Positions 44,001-52,860 of a DNA stretch of 64,000 nt are shown here, piece by piece (positions within the stretch are counted from its first letter, which is position 1; each line of letters begins with the position of its first letter). Below the pieces are notes generated by a model. The model saw nothing but the letters and a program-made list of their open reading frames with translations, did not search any database and had not been told where the DNA came from. The DNA is taken from positions 62,001-126,000 of the forward strand of contig NZ_JBITGZ010000007.1 in assembly GCF_044457565.1 (NCBI RefSeq), read 5' to 3'. The DNA is from Kitasatospora sp044457565 (lineage in GTDB: Bacteria > Actinomycetota > Actinomycetes > Streptomycetales > Streptomycetaceae). The position numbers and the translations under genes are program-made.

Positions 44001-45421
44001 ACCGACGAGTCGAACTCCCGCGCCCGGTAGAGGTTGACCGGGTAGGTCGTGGTGCAGGAGTGGTCCGAGGAGATGTACTGGCTGATCCGCAGGTTGGCGT
44101 AGTTGATGGTGGCACCGGCGTAGCCGTTGAGGTTGAACTCGAACAGCGCCCGCTCGATCCCGGTCGCGCTCTCCCAGCCCTGGAAGCCCGAGCCGGGCCG
44201 GTCGCGGTCGGTGGAGCCGGTGCGATCGAAGTTGCCGGTGGTGTTGTGCGCCTGCATCACCCAGGCGTGGTGCTGCTTGCCGCGGGCGTCCTGCGACCAG
44301 GACGGGTCGACGTAGACCGGGTACGAGGTGTTGCCGCCGTCGAGCAGATCCGGGCTCGGGGTCAGGGCGATCGACCCCTGCTTGTGGTCGCCGTTGCCCT
44401 GGACCTTCGCCTCGGCCACGGGGATGGTGGCGACGGTGGCCAGGCCGCCGGGGCCGGCGGTGGTGCTCGGCGCGTCCGGTGCCGTCCGGGTCGCTGCGCC
44501 GGTGTCGCCCTGGCCGGGCGCGGCCGCCGCGGCCTGCGGCGCCGCGGGTGCGGAGAACCCGGCGTCCAGGGTGGCGGACTTCGCGGAGTACCGGGCGTCC
44601 AGTGCGGCGGACTTCGCGGCGGCCCGGGCGGCCGGGGTCCGGGCCTCACCCGCGGACCACATCTGCGGGGCCGGGGCGGTGAACACCGGCTCGCCGTCGG
44701 CGGTCGCGGTCAGCGCGCCCTCGCCGTTCTTTGTGAGCTCCAGGCCCTTGGTGACGGTGGGGAAGACGAGGGTCCGCACCGCGGGGTTGGCCGCCGCCGC
44801 AGGCGTGCGCAGCACGACGACCGTCGTGTAGCCGCCCCACTTGGTGGCGGTCACCTGAAGGTCGGTGTCCGGGGCCACGTCCGTGAACAGGGCTCCGTTG
44901 CCGCTCAGCCTCGGGGCGGGGAGCGGGCCGGAGAAGGGCGAGGAGACGGCGAGTTGCTTGCCGTCCTTGGTGGTCATGGTGGCCAGCGGGCCGTCGCCGC
45001 CGCCGGAGATGACCAGGTCGCCGCTGGAGGCCTTCGCCGAGACGGTGCCGTCCGCGCGCTTGACCAGGGTGTCGTCGAGGGCGGCCCAGGAGCCGTCGGT
45101 GCGCTTGATGCGCTGGGCCTGCTGGTGCTGCTCGGAGCGCAGCTTGCCGCCGGCGGTCGCGACCACGGTGGTGTACTCGTCGGTGAGCTCGGGGACGGGT
45201 ATGTCCTTGCCCGCGCTCTTCGCCCGGGCGAGGGCCTGCTGGACCGCGTCCCGAACGGGCGGGGCGGCCGGCTGCTCGGCCGGCCTGGCCGGGGCGGGCG
45301 TGCCCGCGGCAGCGTGCGCGGCGAGCGGAGTGGCCGTCAGTAGGCCGGTGGCGAGGACGAATGAGACCGCGACCGATGCGGGCCGTCTGGCAGGCCGGGC
45401 GGGTCTGGGCGTGCTGGGCAT
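41009..45421 (-). CDS. Secreted LamG / ricin-type beta-trefoil protein, RHS-associated
   Basis: 1470 residues from ATG 45421 (GGGGAG upstream). Signal peptide at 1-39 ending AAHAAAG. The next 330 residues resemble the N-termini of RHS-associated exoproteins; a DNRLRE-like module starts near YVDPSWSQDARG (about 370), then Ig/fibronectin-like parts, FG-GAP-type repeats (AFGDTTGDARPDILVADQAG, DLTGDDVPDLWATDASG), a LamG domain at about 1180-1320 (DTRKSFTVSTWAYLAKD) and a C-terminal beta-trefoil (1336-1470) with QxW repeats such as QRWSINANGTLTIGGQCLAA. The pattern suggests glycan-binding cell-surface or secreted function. It is transcribed divergently from the RHS toxin gene and has a truncated paralogue at 9985-13296. 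Confidence 0.85.
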   Translation of the reverse strand: MPSTPRPARPARRPASVAVSFVLATGLLTATPLAAHAAAGTPAPARPAEQPAAPPVRDAVQQALARAKSAGKDIPVPELTDEYTTVVATAGGKLRSEQHQQAQRIKRTDGSWAALDDTLVKRADGTVSAKASSGDLVISGGGDGPLATMTTKDGKQLAVSSPFSGPLPAPRLSGNGALFTDVAPDTDLQVTATKWGGYTTVVVLRTPAAAANPAVRTLVFPTVTKGLELTKNGEGALTATADGEPVFTAPAPQMWSAGEARTPAARAAAKSAALDARYSAKSATLDAGFSAPAAPQAAAAAPGQGDTGAATRTAPDAPSTTAGPGGLATVATIPVAEAKVQGNGDHKQGSIALTPSPDLLDGGNTSYPVYVDPSWSQDARGKQHHAWVMQAHNTTGNFDRTGSTDRDRPGSGFQGWESATGIERALFEFNLNGYAGATINYANLRISQYISSDHSCTTTYPVNLYRAREFDSSVSWNNHEVREWLDGKSVPGNGTLSQCYNDIPIDFNITNALRDGIRNTNVPLAFAVLGQEGSGQRMGFKRYSYDATLSSEYDFPPGVPGNPHTVPAPHRVTTADTDACASVPLSAYGYITGTTTTLRSTVNSPNQGQLTEWVNVWDNTTGGNSVHTGWSGFVGRGSEASYTLPMGTLQDGHHYGWQASGDDGLLRGSPSAVCHFAVDATPPVLAFGAFTDPATQFPPSGNGQTTKLHLGDTGHIPVVASDPSPGAGLISSGLSCIHWSFDPQMSGFEQKCTPTSGTPLVVDDLAVKPPHWGTNTLYARVFDEAGNSSQTVSYSFYVPWAEGPIAFGDTTGDARPDILVADQAGNLVTHGRATDPGNTSVPPTGTAAAAAQAPGADSPTSPRTWKDYRVTHRGALDPTTNLDDLFVHKDPSSPGASDGDDALYYYSDTLSDPGRFTRGTMTPIDRPDCDTAFATSCAGHHDGGSWAQARQITPIGSAKDTRTPSRQVTDATGVFAIDSGNLWYYPVKTNHTLAPPALVSAGGWDDKDLMVPGNTLAIGATTATTPALWVRNRTNGDIFQYALTTATRPDTSTEVRGIAVNPVAKIGGGVTATAFPTVGADGDLTGDDVPDLWATDASGNLHVWPAAVTGTKVTGFAGDHFRGTTQAPYVQWPLTGDAKANPVAYNGTASNVTWNEETVDGRKTKVAVFDGTVKSTITSTKGVVDTRKSFTVSTWAYLAKDDAGMVVSQETVNGSSFMIYADHGTWKFAIARGDADNDWPYDYSGATGPAAAYQLNTWTQLTASYNADTGQMNLYVNGSLAGTGQHAASAGPTAGGTLVLGRYRNNNTPSNYLSGRVSNLAVYNTAVAATTSNGPIRYSAHVGRCMDTPNGNTGNGMHPQLWDCNSTDAQRWSINANGTLTIGGQCLAASGNGTASGTAIILWNCLAEGGQQWRARADGTLYNPQSDKCLDVPWANSDSGTVLQLFTCNGSAAQRWSIPTLNTPVLPVNP

Positions 45422-45686
45422 CGAGCTCCCCGAAGTTTGGCGCTCCGCGATGCGGATGTGCAGAGGTCAGCGGCACCCTGGCAGTCCTGACGGGCTGTCT
45501 CCAAAGCGGCCGGAGCGCGGTTGTCCGGATATGGCCGCTAAAGAAACCGAATGGACGGCCTGTGAGATGTGTCACGCCGGGCGATGATCGCCCACGGTGC
45601 AGACATCGTCGTGGTGGGGCTGCTAGTTTCCCGTCCGATTGTGTTGATGATCATCAAATATCTTTCACAGACGACGGGGTGGCAGA
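45422..45686. promoter_or_regulatory. Divergent LamG/RHS promoter region with 14-bp palindrome
   Basis: 265 bp. TTGATGATCATCAA at 45644-45657 is a perfect palindrome in an AT-rich patch, 29 bp before the RHS start. TAGTTT (45624-45629) just upstream could be the RHS -10 box, which would put the palindrome over the transcription start as expected for an operator. No ribosome-binding site of usual strength precedes GTG 45687. GGGGAG before 45421 serves the LamG gene. Confidence 0.5.
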
Positions 45687-48600
45687 GTGTCAAATCCGGA
45701 CAGACCCAGCCGTACGGGATTTCCCTGGAGATGGATAGTCGGGCCCGTGGCCCTCGCGGTCGCGGGCTCGCTGATCGGTCCGGCGGCGCAGGCCGCGGCC
45801 GGCCCCGACTTCTCCAAGGTCTGGCAGCCTCCGGGCACTCCGCTGCCGGGCAGCACCCCGGTGAAGGCCACCGACGTGGCCAAGGCGACCGCGATCGCGC
45901 CGCACTATCCGGTGCCCCCGCGGGCCGGCAAGACGGCTGCCCCGGCGCCCGTCCAGCGTGAGTCCGCCACCGCCGAACTGTCCGGTGCCCGACCGGAATC
46001 GCCGTCGCGGGCCGGGAAGCTGCCCGTCTGGGTGGCGCCCAAGCCCGGCGTGCCCGCCGCGCCGCAGGCCGTGACGGTCGTCCAGGGCGACGGGCAGGCC
46101 GCGCACGCGGCCGGGGTGAACGGGCTGCTCTTCACCCTGACCGCGCAGCCGCAGGAAGCCCCCGTGGCCTCCGTGGCCCCCGGCACGCCGCAGGAGCCGG
46201 CGGCTGTCGCCCCGGTGCTGGTCGGCGTGGACGTGGCCGCGCTCGATGCCGCCACCGGTGGTGAATTCGCCTCCCGCGGGCGCCTGGTGACGCTGCCGGC
46301 CTGCGCCGCGACCACCCCAGAGTCGCCCGCCTGCCAGGTCCGCACTCCCGTGACGGCCCATTACGAACAGGCCACCGGACGGATGGTGGCCGAGGTGCCG
46401 CTGCCCGCCGCTCAATCGACCACCCGGTCCGCCGCCGATTCTGCCGCGCCCACGCGCACCGGCGCCGTCCGGGCCGCGTTCGCCGCCGGTGCGCAGCAGA
46501 CCGCCGCGCCCGCGGCCGCGCCGCTGCTGCTGGCCGCCGAGACCGGCCCGGCCGGCGGCGGCGGCAGCTACGCCGCGTCCACGCTCTCGCCCTCCTCGGC
46601 CTGGGCCGCCGGCAGCGCCTCGGGTGCGCTGACGTACAGCTTCCCCGTTCAGGTGCCGCCCTCGCTCGGTGGCGCGACCCCGACGGTCGGACTCTCCTAC
46701 AACTCCTCGTCGGTGGACGGCAAGACCTCGGCCACCAACGCCCAGGCGTCCTGGGCCGGCGACGGCTGGGAGCTGAACCCCGGCTTCATCGAGCGCAGTT
46801 TCAAGCCCTGCGACAAGAGCGGCATCACCGGCTCCGGCGACCAGTGCTGGGGCGGCTTCAACGCGACGCTCTCGCTCGGCGCGCACTCCGGCCAGCTGGT
46901 CCGCGACCGCAACGCCGGCTCGTCCGGCGCCACCACGGACGCGGCCACCGGTGTGTGGCACCCGAAGGACGACGACGGGACCAAGATCGAGTTCGGCTCG
47001 GGCGCGGGCAACGACGCCCGGGACGGCGCGTACGCCAAGGTCACCGACAGCTCGGGCACGGTGTACTACTTCGGGCTCAACCACCTGCCCGGCGGTGACA
47101 AGAGCGACCCGGCCGCCAACTCGGTGTCCACCGTCCCCGTGTACTCACCGAACAGTGGCGACCCCTGCTACGACTCGGCGCAGGGCAAGGCCTCCTGGTG
47201 CCAGATGTGGCAGCGGCTCTCGCTGGACTACGTGGTGGACCCGAAGGGCAACCTGACCAGCTACACCTGGGCGCCGGAGACCAACTGGTACGCCCGCGGC
47301 GGCGGCCAGAACAACGGCAACGGCACCCGTACCGTCTACACCCGCGCCAACCTGCCGGCCTCGATCGCGTACGGTCAGCGCCTGGACGAGCAGGTGGCCG
47401 CCAAGGGCGCCCTGCAACCTGCCGCCAGGATCGCCTTCACCACCGCCGAGCGCTGCCTGGACACCGCGACCTGCGACCCCGCCCAGCGCACCGTGGCGAA
47501 CAAGAACAACTGGCCGGACGTCCCGGTCGACCAGGAGTGCAAGCAGGACGGCACCTGCACCCACTACAGCCCGAGCTACTTCACCACCAAGCGGCTGGCG
47601 ACCGTCACCACCCAGGTCCGGATCAACAACGCGTGGAAGGACGTCGACTCCTACAAGCTCAGCCACTCCTTCCCCAACCCGAACGACAACACCAGCCAGA
47701 AGGCGCTCTGGCTGGACTCCGTCCAGCGCACCGGCAAGACGGCCACCCCCGAACTCGCCACCCCCGCGGTGACCTTCACCCCGGTGATGCTGCCCAACCG
47801 GGTGGACGGGACCGACCTGGTGCCCGCGCCGCCGTTGATGAACCGCCCGCGCATCCAGCAGATCCACAACGAGATGGGCGGCGTCCTCAACGTCGACTAC
47901 AACCTGCCGGCCTGCTCCCGGATCAAGAAGGTGATGCCGGCCGCCGAGGACGACAACACCTCGGGCTGCTACCCCGTCCGCTGGCTGCCGCCCGGCTCGG
48001 TGGCCGACGCAGACCCGGTGCTGGACTGGTTCAACCACTACACCGTCGCCTCGCTGACCGAGAACGACACCGCCACCGACGCCCCGCAGAAGATCACCAA
48101 GTACACCTACGAGTCGGCCGGCTGGCACCGCGACGACGCTGAACTGACCGAGACCAAGGCCCGCACCTGGGGTGACTTCCGGGGCTTCAAGGCCGTCACC
48201 ACCACCGTGGGCAGCGGCACCGACGGCCCCAGGGCGCAGACCCGCACCACCTACCGCCAGGGCATGGACGGTGACGTCCGCAAGGACGGCAGCGCCCGCA
48301 GCGTCCACCTGACCGACGCACTCGGCCGGGACGTCGTGGACGCCGACTGGCTGGCCGGCCAGGCCCTGCAGACCGAGACCTTCGATCAGGCCGACGGCAA
48401 GGTCACCGCCCGGACCGTCAACGGTGCCTCCGGCGAGGTCGCCACCGCCACCCACCCGCGCGGCAGCGGCCTGCCCGACCTGGTCGCCCGCTACACCGCC
48501 ACCACCCGGACGGTGACCACCCAGGGGCTCAAGGCCGACCAGACCTGGCGCACCACCACCAAGACCACCGTCACCGACCCGGACAAGGCCAACCGCGTCG

Positions 48601-51600
48601 TCACCTCGCTCGAACAGGCCGACGGCCTGCCCGACCTGTGCACGCGCACCGCCTACGCCGCCGGGCCCGACCCGCAGCGCACCGACCTCGCCGCCGAGAC
48701 CCTGAACGTCTCCGGCCCGGGCGCCTGCACCGCCACCGCCGACGCCGGCAACACCACCTCCCGCAGCCGGGTGCTCTACGACGACCTGCCCTTCGGCCAG
48801 GCCGCGGCGAGTGCCAACCCGACCGGCGCCCAGGAGCTGGAGCGCTACGAGAGCGACGGCAGCGCCACCTTCACCACCAAGACCAGCACCACCTTCGACA
48901 GGTACGGGCGGACCGAGTCGGTCACCGCTGCCACCGTCAAGGACACCCAGCACCCGAACGGCGCGACCACCCGGACCAGCTACGCGGCGGCCGCGGCGGG
49001 CGAACTCCCGTCCACGCTGACCTCCTCGGCGCCGATCCCCGGCGTCGCCACCGGCAGCTGGGACACCGTCACCACGATCGACCCGCGGCGCGGGAACACG
49101 CTGACCGTCAAGGACCCCAACAACAAGACCAGCACCCAGGTCTGGGACGCCCTCGGCCGGCTGAGCGGCGTCTGGCTGGCCGGGCGCACCCCGGCGGCCA
49201 ACGCCAACGCCAACGTCTCGTACACCTACAACCTGTCGAACCAGGCCGGGGTGCCGTCCTCGGTGACCACCTCGGTGCTCAAGCGGGACCTGGCCATGCC
49301 GGTCCAGACCCGCCGGATCGACATCCTGGACGGCTTCGGCCGCACCCGGCAGGCGCAGGCCTCGCCCGCCAACCCGGCCTACACCGGCCGGATGATCAGC
49401 GACTCGCGGTACGACTCGCAGGGCCGGGTCCAGACGTCCGACGCCGCCTGGTACAACAACGTCTCCGGGCCGAGCGCCACCCTGGTGCAGGCCGCCGACT
49501 CGACCATCCCGGCGCAGACCCGCACGACCTACGACGGCCAGGGCCGGGCCACCTCGGTCGCCTCCTGGTCCCTCGGGGTCGAGCAGAACCGCACCACCAC
49601 CGTCTACGCCGGCGTCGACCGGGTCGACCTGCTGCCGCCCGCCGGCACCTGGCCGACCAGCACCCTCTCGGACGCCCGGAACCACACCGTCGAGCGCTGG
49701 CAGTACAACACGGCCACCGCGACCGGCAACCCGGCCGACGCGGTGATCTCCCGGTACACCTACACCGCCGACGGCAAACCGCAGACGCGCACCGACGCGG
49801 CCGGCAACCGCTGGTCCTACGGCTACGACCAGCGCAACCGGCAGACCTCGGCGACGGACCCGGACACCGGCACCGTCGTCCAGACCTTCGACGCGGCCTC
49901 CCGGCCGGCCAGCACCACCGACAGCCGTGGCCGCAAGCTCGTCTTCAGCTACGACCTGACCGGCCGCAAGACCGGCGTGTACGAGGGCAGCGTGGCCCCG
50001 GCCAACCAGCTCGCGGGCTGGTCCTACGACACGGTGGCCAAGGGCAGGACGGCCTCCGCCACCCGCTACGTCGGCGGGGCCGCCGGCCAGGCCTACACCA
50101 CGGCCGTGACCGGCTACGACGACGCCTACCGCCCCACCGGGATGACCATCACCATCCCGGGCAGTGAGGTCGGCCTGGCGAGCGGCAACTTCACGTACAC
50201 GGTGTCGAGCACCTTCGACAAGATCACCGGAAACCTGAAGTCCACGCTGCTGCCCGCCCTGGGCGGCCTTCCGGTGGACGACATGGCGTACTCGTACAAC
50301 GACTACGGCCAGATGTTCAAGTACGCCGGAGCCACCACCTACGACACCCAGACCGAGTACGACGCCTTCGGCCGGGTGATCCGCTCCACCGTCAACCCCT
50401 GGGCCACCCAGGTGGTCGTCACCAACGACTACGACCAGGCCACCGGCCGGCTGCGCAACCAGTTCCTGGACAAGCAGACCTCCACCGTCGGCGCCGTCCA
50501 GCAGACCGGCTACACCTACGACGGCTCCGGCCGCGTCACCTCCATCAGCAGCACCCCCGACAACAGTCCGGCCAACCGCGACCTGCAGTGCTTCGGCTAC
50601 GACAGCCTCGGCCGGCTGACCACCGCATGGACCGACACCGGGAACGTCACCGTCCCGGACCCGCTGGAGCACCAGACCCAGGACCAGGGACGGTGCACCA
50701 ACACCAGCCCCACCAGCGGCGCGGTCGCGCCCTCGCTGACCAACGTCGGCGGCGGCACCCCGTACTGGCAGGAGTACGGCTACGACGTGACGGGCAACCG
50801 GACCCGGTTCGTCCAGCACGACATCGGCGGCGACACCACGAAGGACGCCGTCACCACGCAGACCTTCCCGAGCGCCGGCACCGTCAACAACGGCGGCGGC
50901 AGCGGCGGTCCGCACGCCCTCACGGGCACCACCACGAAGGTCAACGCCGCGACCACGGTCTCGGGCAGCAGCAGGTTCGACGCGGCCGGGAACACCACCA
51001 CGACGTACACCTCCAAGACCGGCACCACCGACCTCACCTGGAACAGCGAGGGCAAGCTCGGCACCCTCGCCCAGGCCGGCGCCATCACCGGCATCGGCGG
51101 CAAGTGCCTGGACATGCAGGGCGGCAGCTCCGCCAACGGCACCCCGGTGCAGATCTACACCTGCAACTCGGGCGGCGGCCAGCGCTTCGCCACCAACGGC
51201 GGCCTGCTCAAGGTGTTCAACAAGTGCATCACCGCGATGGGCACCGCGGCGGGCTCGCTCGTCCAGCTCCAGCCCTGTGACGGCACCGCCGCCCAGAACT
51301 GGACGGTCCGCGCGGACGGCACCGTGCTCAACCCGGCCGCCACCCGCTGCCTGGCCGTGCCCGGCGACGTCACCACCAACGGCACCGACCTGGTGCTGGG
51401 CGACTGCACGGCACCCGTGCCGGCCGGCCAGAAGTGGACCGTCCCGAACCAGGCCACCAGCTACGTCTACGACGCCGACGGCAACCAGCTGATCCGGCGC
51501 AACCCCGGCAGGACCACCATCAACCTCGGCGGTGACGAGGTCACCTACGACACGGTGACCAAGACCCTCACCGGCACCCGGTACTACCCGGTGCCCGGCG

Positions 51601-52808
51601 GCCTCACCATGGTCCGGGTCGGCGCGGGCGGCCTGACCATCCAGCTCGTCGACCACCACAACAGCGGCCTGCTGACCGTCGACGCCACCAGCCTCGCCGT
51701 CACCCGCCGGGCCATGGACCCCTTCGGCAACCCGCGCGGCAGCCAGCCCGCGCCGGGCATCTGGGCCGGGGACAAGGGCTTCGTCGGCGGCACCAAGGAC
51801 GAGGTCACCGGCCTGACCAATCTCGGCGCCCGGCAGTACCAGCCGAGCACCGGACGCTTCCTCAGCCCGGACCCGCTGCTCGTACCGGACGACCCGCAGC
51901 AGTGGAACAGCTACGGCTACTCGCACAGCGACCCCGTCAACCGCAGCGACCCGTCCGGCCTCTACGACCCGGACCTGAGGGCCTGGCAGCTGGAGCAGGC
52001 ACGCGCCGACAAGGCCAACGCCGTCCCGGCGGAGGAGACCGAGCCGGTCGACCTCGGCGAGGACGAGCCCGCGCCCGAGGAGGAGAAGTGGTGGAAGGTC
52101 TGGCAGCCGCGCCATGACACGGCCGTCCTGATGGCCACCGCGTACCTCAAGTCCAAGCACCCGTACAACGACTTCGACATGGACGTCTTCATCCGCGGTG
52201 CCTCGGCGAAGGGCAACTCCAAGGCCGGCTACGCCGACATCGTCGAGTGGGGCAAGGACGAGGTCATGATCTGGGAGGTCAAGCACCAGGGCGGTGGCGC
52301 CGAGGAGGCCGGCCCGGCGCAGCTCGCCCGGTACGTCAAGAACCTGCAGAAGATGCTGACCGACAGCGGCGACACCCGGACGGTGCGGGTCGGCGACCCG
52401 CTCGGGACGGAACTCGGCCCGGTGCCCAACTTCGGCAATCCCTCCGAGTTCATCACCGCGAAGGACGGCCGGAAGGCCGGGATCATCACCTACTCGTGGT
52501 CGAAGGACGACCCCCGCGGTGGCGAGCCCGACCCGGTGCCGCACCCCGTGCCCGTCCCGCAGCCCAGCCCGGTACCGCTGAGGAAGGAACTGGGCGGCAG
52601 GCGGCCTGACTGGACCTCGACCCGCCCGATCAAGGGCCTTCCGGCGCCCGGAGAGATGCCCCACGCCGTCCCGCTCGGCGAGGGCGGAGGGGACGGGCTC
52701 ACCATCAACGTGCCCACGATGACGCCCCAGCAGCAGCAGACCACCGGGGTGGCGACGGTGGTCGGCTTCATCGGCGGTCTCATCATCCTCTTCAACCCCG
52801 TCACCTAG
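45687..52808 (+). CDS. RHS-repeat polymorphic toxin with C-terminal PD-(D/E)XK-like domain
   Basis: 2373 residues. Signal peptide or anchor at about 1-37, an N-terminal wall region with VPPSLGGATPTVGLSYNSSS, then many YD repeats (for example YDSQGRVQTSDAAWYN, YDQRNRQTSATDPDTG) forming the RHS shell. A ricin-type beta-trefoil is inserted at about 1803-1922 inside the RHS repeats. The core motif GLTNLGARQYQPSTGRFLSP and DPVNRSDPSGLYD close the shell near 2090. The variable C-terminus has GYADIVEWGKDEVMIWEVKH, with Asp2184, Glu2197 and Lys2199 spaced like a PD-(D/E)XK nuclease. It ends in a Pro-rich stretch and a hydrophobic segment (2353-2373). Nuclease activity is inference; delivery to competitors is family knowledge. 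Confidence 0.85.
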   Translation: MSNPDRPSRTGFPWRWIVGPVALAVAGSLIGPAAQAAAGPDFSKVWQPPGTPLPGSTPVKATDVAKATAIAPHYPVPPRAGKTAAPAPVQRESATAELSGARPESPSRAGKLPVWVAPKPGVPAAPQAVTVVQGDGQAAHAAGVNGLLFTLTAQPQEAPVASVAPGTPQEPAAVAPVLVGVDVAALDAATGGEFASRGRLVTLPACAATTPESPACQVRTPVTAHYEQATGRMVAEVPLPAAQSTTRSAADSAAPTRTGAVRAAFAAGAQQTAAPAAAPLLLAAETGPAGGGGSYAASTLSPSSAWAAGSASGALTYSFPVQVPPSLGGATPTVGLSYNSSSVDGKTSATNAQASWAGDGWELNPGFIERSFKPCDKSGITGSGDQCWGGFNATLSLGAHSGQLVRDRNAGSSGATTDAATGVWHPKDDDGTKIEFGSGAGNDARDGAYAKVTDSSGTVYYFGLNHLPGGDKSDPAANSVSTVPVYSPNSGDPCYDSAQGKASWCQMWQRLSLDYVVDPKGNLTSYTWAPETNWYARGGGQNNGNGTRTVYTRANLPASIAYGQRLDEQVAAKGALQPAARIAFTTAERCLDTATCDPAQRTVANKNNWPDVPVDQECKQDGTCTHYSPSYFTTKRLATVTTQVRINNAWKDVDSYKLSHSFPNPNDNTSQKALWLDSVQRTGKTATPELATPAVTFTPVMLPNRVDGTDLVPAPPLMNRPRIQQIHNEMGGVLNVDYNLPACSRIKKVMPAAEDDNTSGCYPVRWLPPGSVADADPVLDWFNHYTVASLTENDTATDAPQKITKYTYESAGWHRDDAELTETKARTWGDFRGFKAVTTTVGSGTDGPRAQTRTTYRQGMDGDVRKDGSARSVHLTDALGRDVVDADWLAGQALQTETFDQADGKVTARTVNGASGEVATATHPRGSGLPDLVARYTATTRTVTTQGLKADQTWRTTTKTTVTDPDKANRVVTSLEQADGLPDLCTRTAYAAGPDPQRTDLAAETLNVSGPGACTATADAGNTTSRSRVLYDDLPFGQAAASANPTGAQELERYESDGSATFTTKTSTTFDRYGRTESVTAATVKDTQHPNGATTRTSYAAAAAGELPSTLTSSAPIPGVATGSWDTVTTIDPRRGNTLTVKDPNNKTSTQVWDALGRLSGVWLAGRTPAANANANVSYTYNLSNQAGVPSSVTTSVLKRDLAMPVQTRRIDILDGFGRTRQAQASPANPAYTGRMISDSRYDSQGRVQTSDAAWYNNVSGPSATLVQAADSTIPAQTRTTYDGQGRATSVASWSLGVEQNRTTTVYAGVDRVDLLPPAGTWPTSTLSDARNHTVERWQYNTATATGNPADAVISRYTYTADGKPQTRTDAAGNRWSYGYDQRNRQTSATDPDTGTVVQTFDAASRPASTTDSRGRKLVFSYDLTGRKTGVYEGSVAPANQLAGWSYDTVAKGRTASATRYVGGAAGQAYTTAVTGYDDAYRPTGMTITIPGSEVGLASGNFTYTVSSTFDKITGNLKSTLLPALGGLPVDDMAYSYNDYGQMFKYAGATTYDTQTEYDAFGRVIRSTVNPWATQVVVTNDYDQATGRLRNQFLDKQTSTVGAVQQTGYTYDGSGRVTSISSTPDNSPANRDLQCFGYDSLGRLTTAWTDTGNVTVPDPLEHQTQDQGRCTNTSPTSGAVAPSLTNVGGGTPYWQEYGYDVTGNRTRFVQHDIGGDTTKDAVTTQTFPSAGTVNNGGGSGGPHALTGTTTKVNAATTVSGSSRFDAAGNTTTTYTSKTGTTDLTWNSEGKLGTLAQAGAITGIGGKCLDMQGGSSANGTPVQIYTCNSGGGQRFATNGGLLKVFNKCITAMGTAAGSLVQLQPCDGTAAQNWTVRADGTVLNPAATRCLAVPGDVTTNGTDLVLGDCTAPVPAGQKWTVPNQATSYVYDADGNQLIRRNPGRTTINLGGDEVTYDTVTKTLTGTRYYPVPGGLTMVRVGAGGLTIQLVDHHNSGLLTVDATSLAVTRRAMDPFGNPRGSQPAPGIWAGDKGFVGGTKDEVTGLTNLGARQYQPSTGRFLSPDPLLVPDDPQQWNSYGYSHSDPVNRSDPSGLYDPDLRAWQLEQARADKANAVPAEETEPVDLGEDEPAPEEEKWWKVWQPRHDTAVLMATAYLKSKHPYNDFDMDVFIRGASAKGNSKAGYADIVEWGKDEVMIWEVKHQGGGAEEAGPAQLARYVKNLQKMLTDSGDTRTVRVGDPLGTELGPVPNFGNPSEFITAKDGRKAGIITYSWSKDDPRGGEPDPVPHPVPVPQPSPVPLRKELGGRRPDWTSTRPIKGLPAPGEMPHAVPLGEGGGDGLTINVPTMTPQQQQTTGVATVVGFIGGLIILFNPVT

Positions 52809-52860
52809 GATGACCTCCGGTTTCGACCGACGGTTGTCCCGAAAGGAGTGGTGAGCAGGC

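Noticed and set aside
40235..45343. 1702-codon rightward open frame
   Set aside because: Antisense of the LamG exoprotein and DUF4349 genes, which carry signal peptides and real domains.
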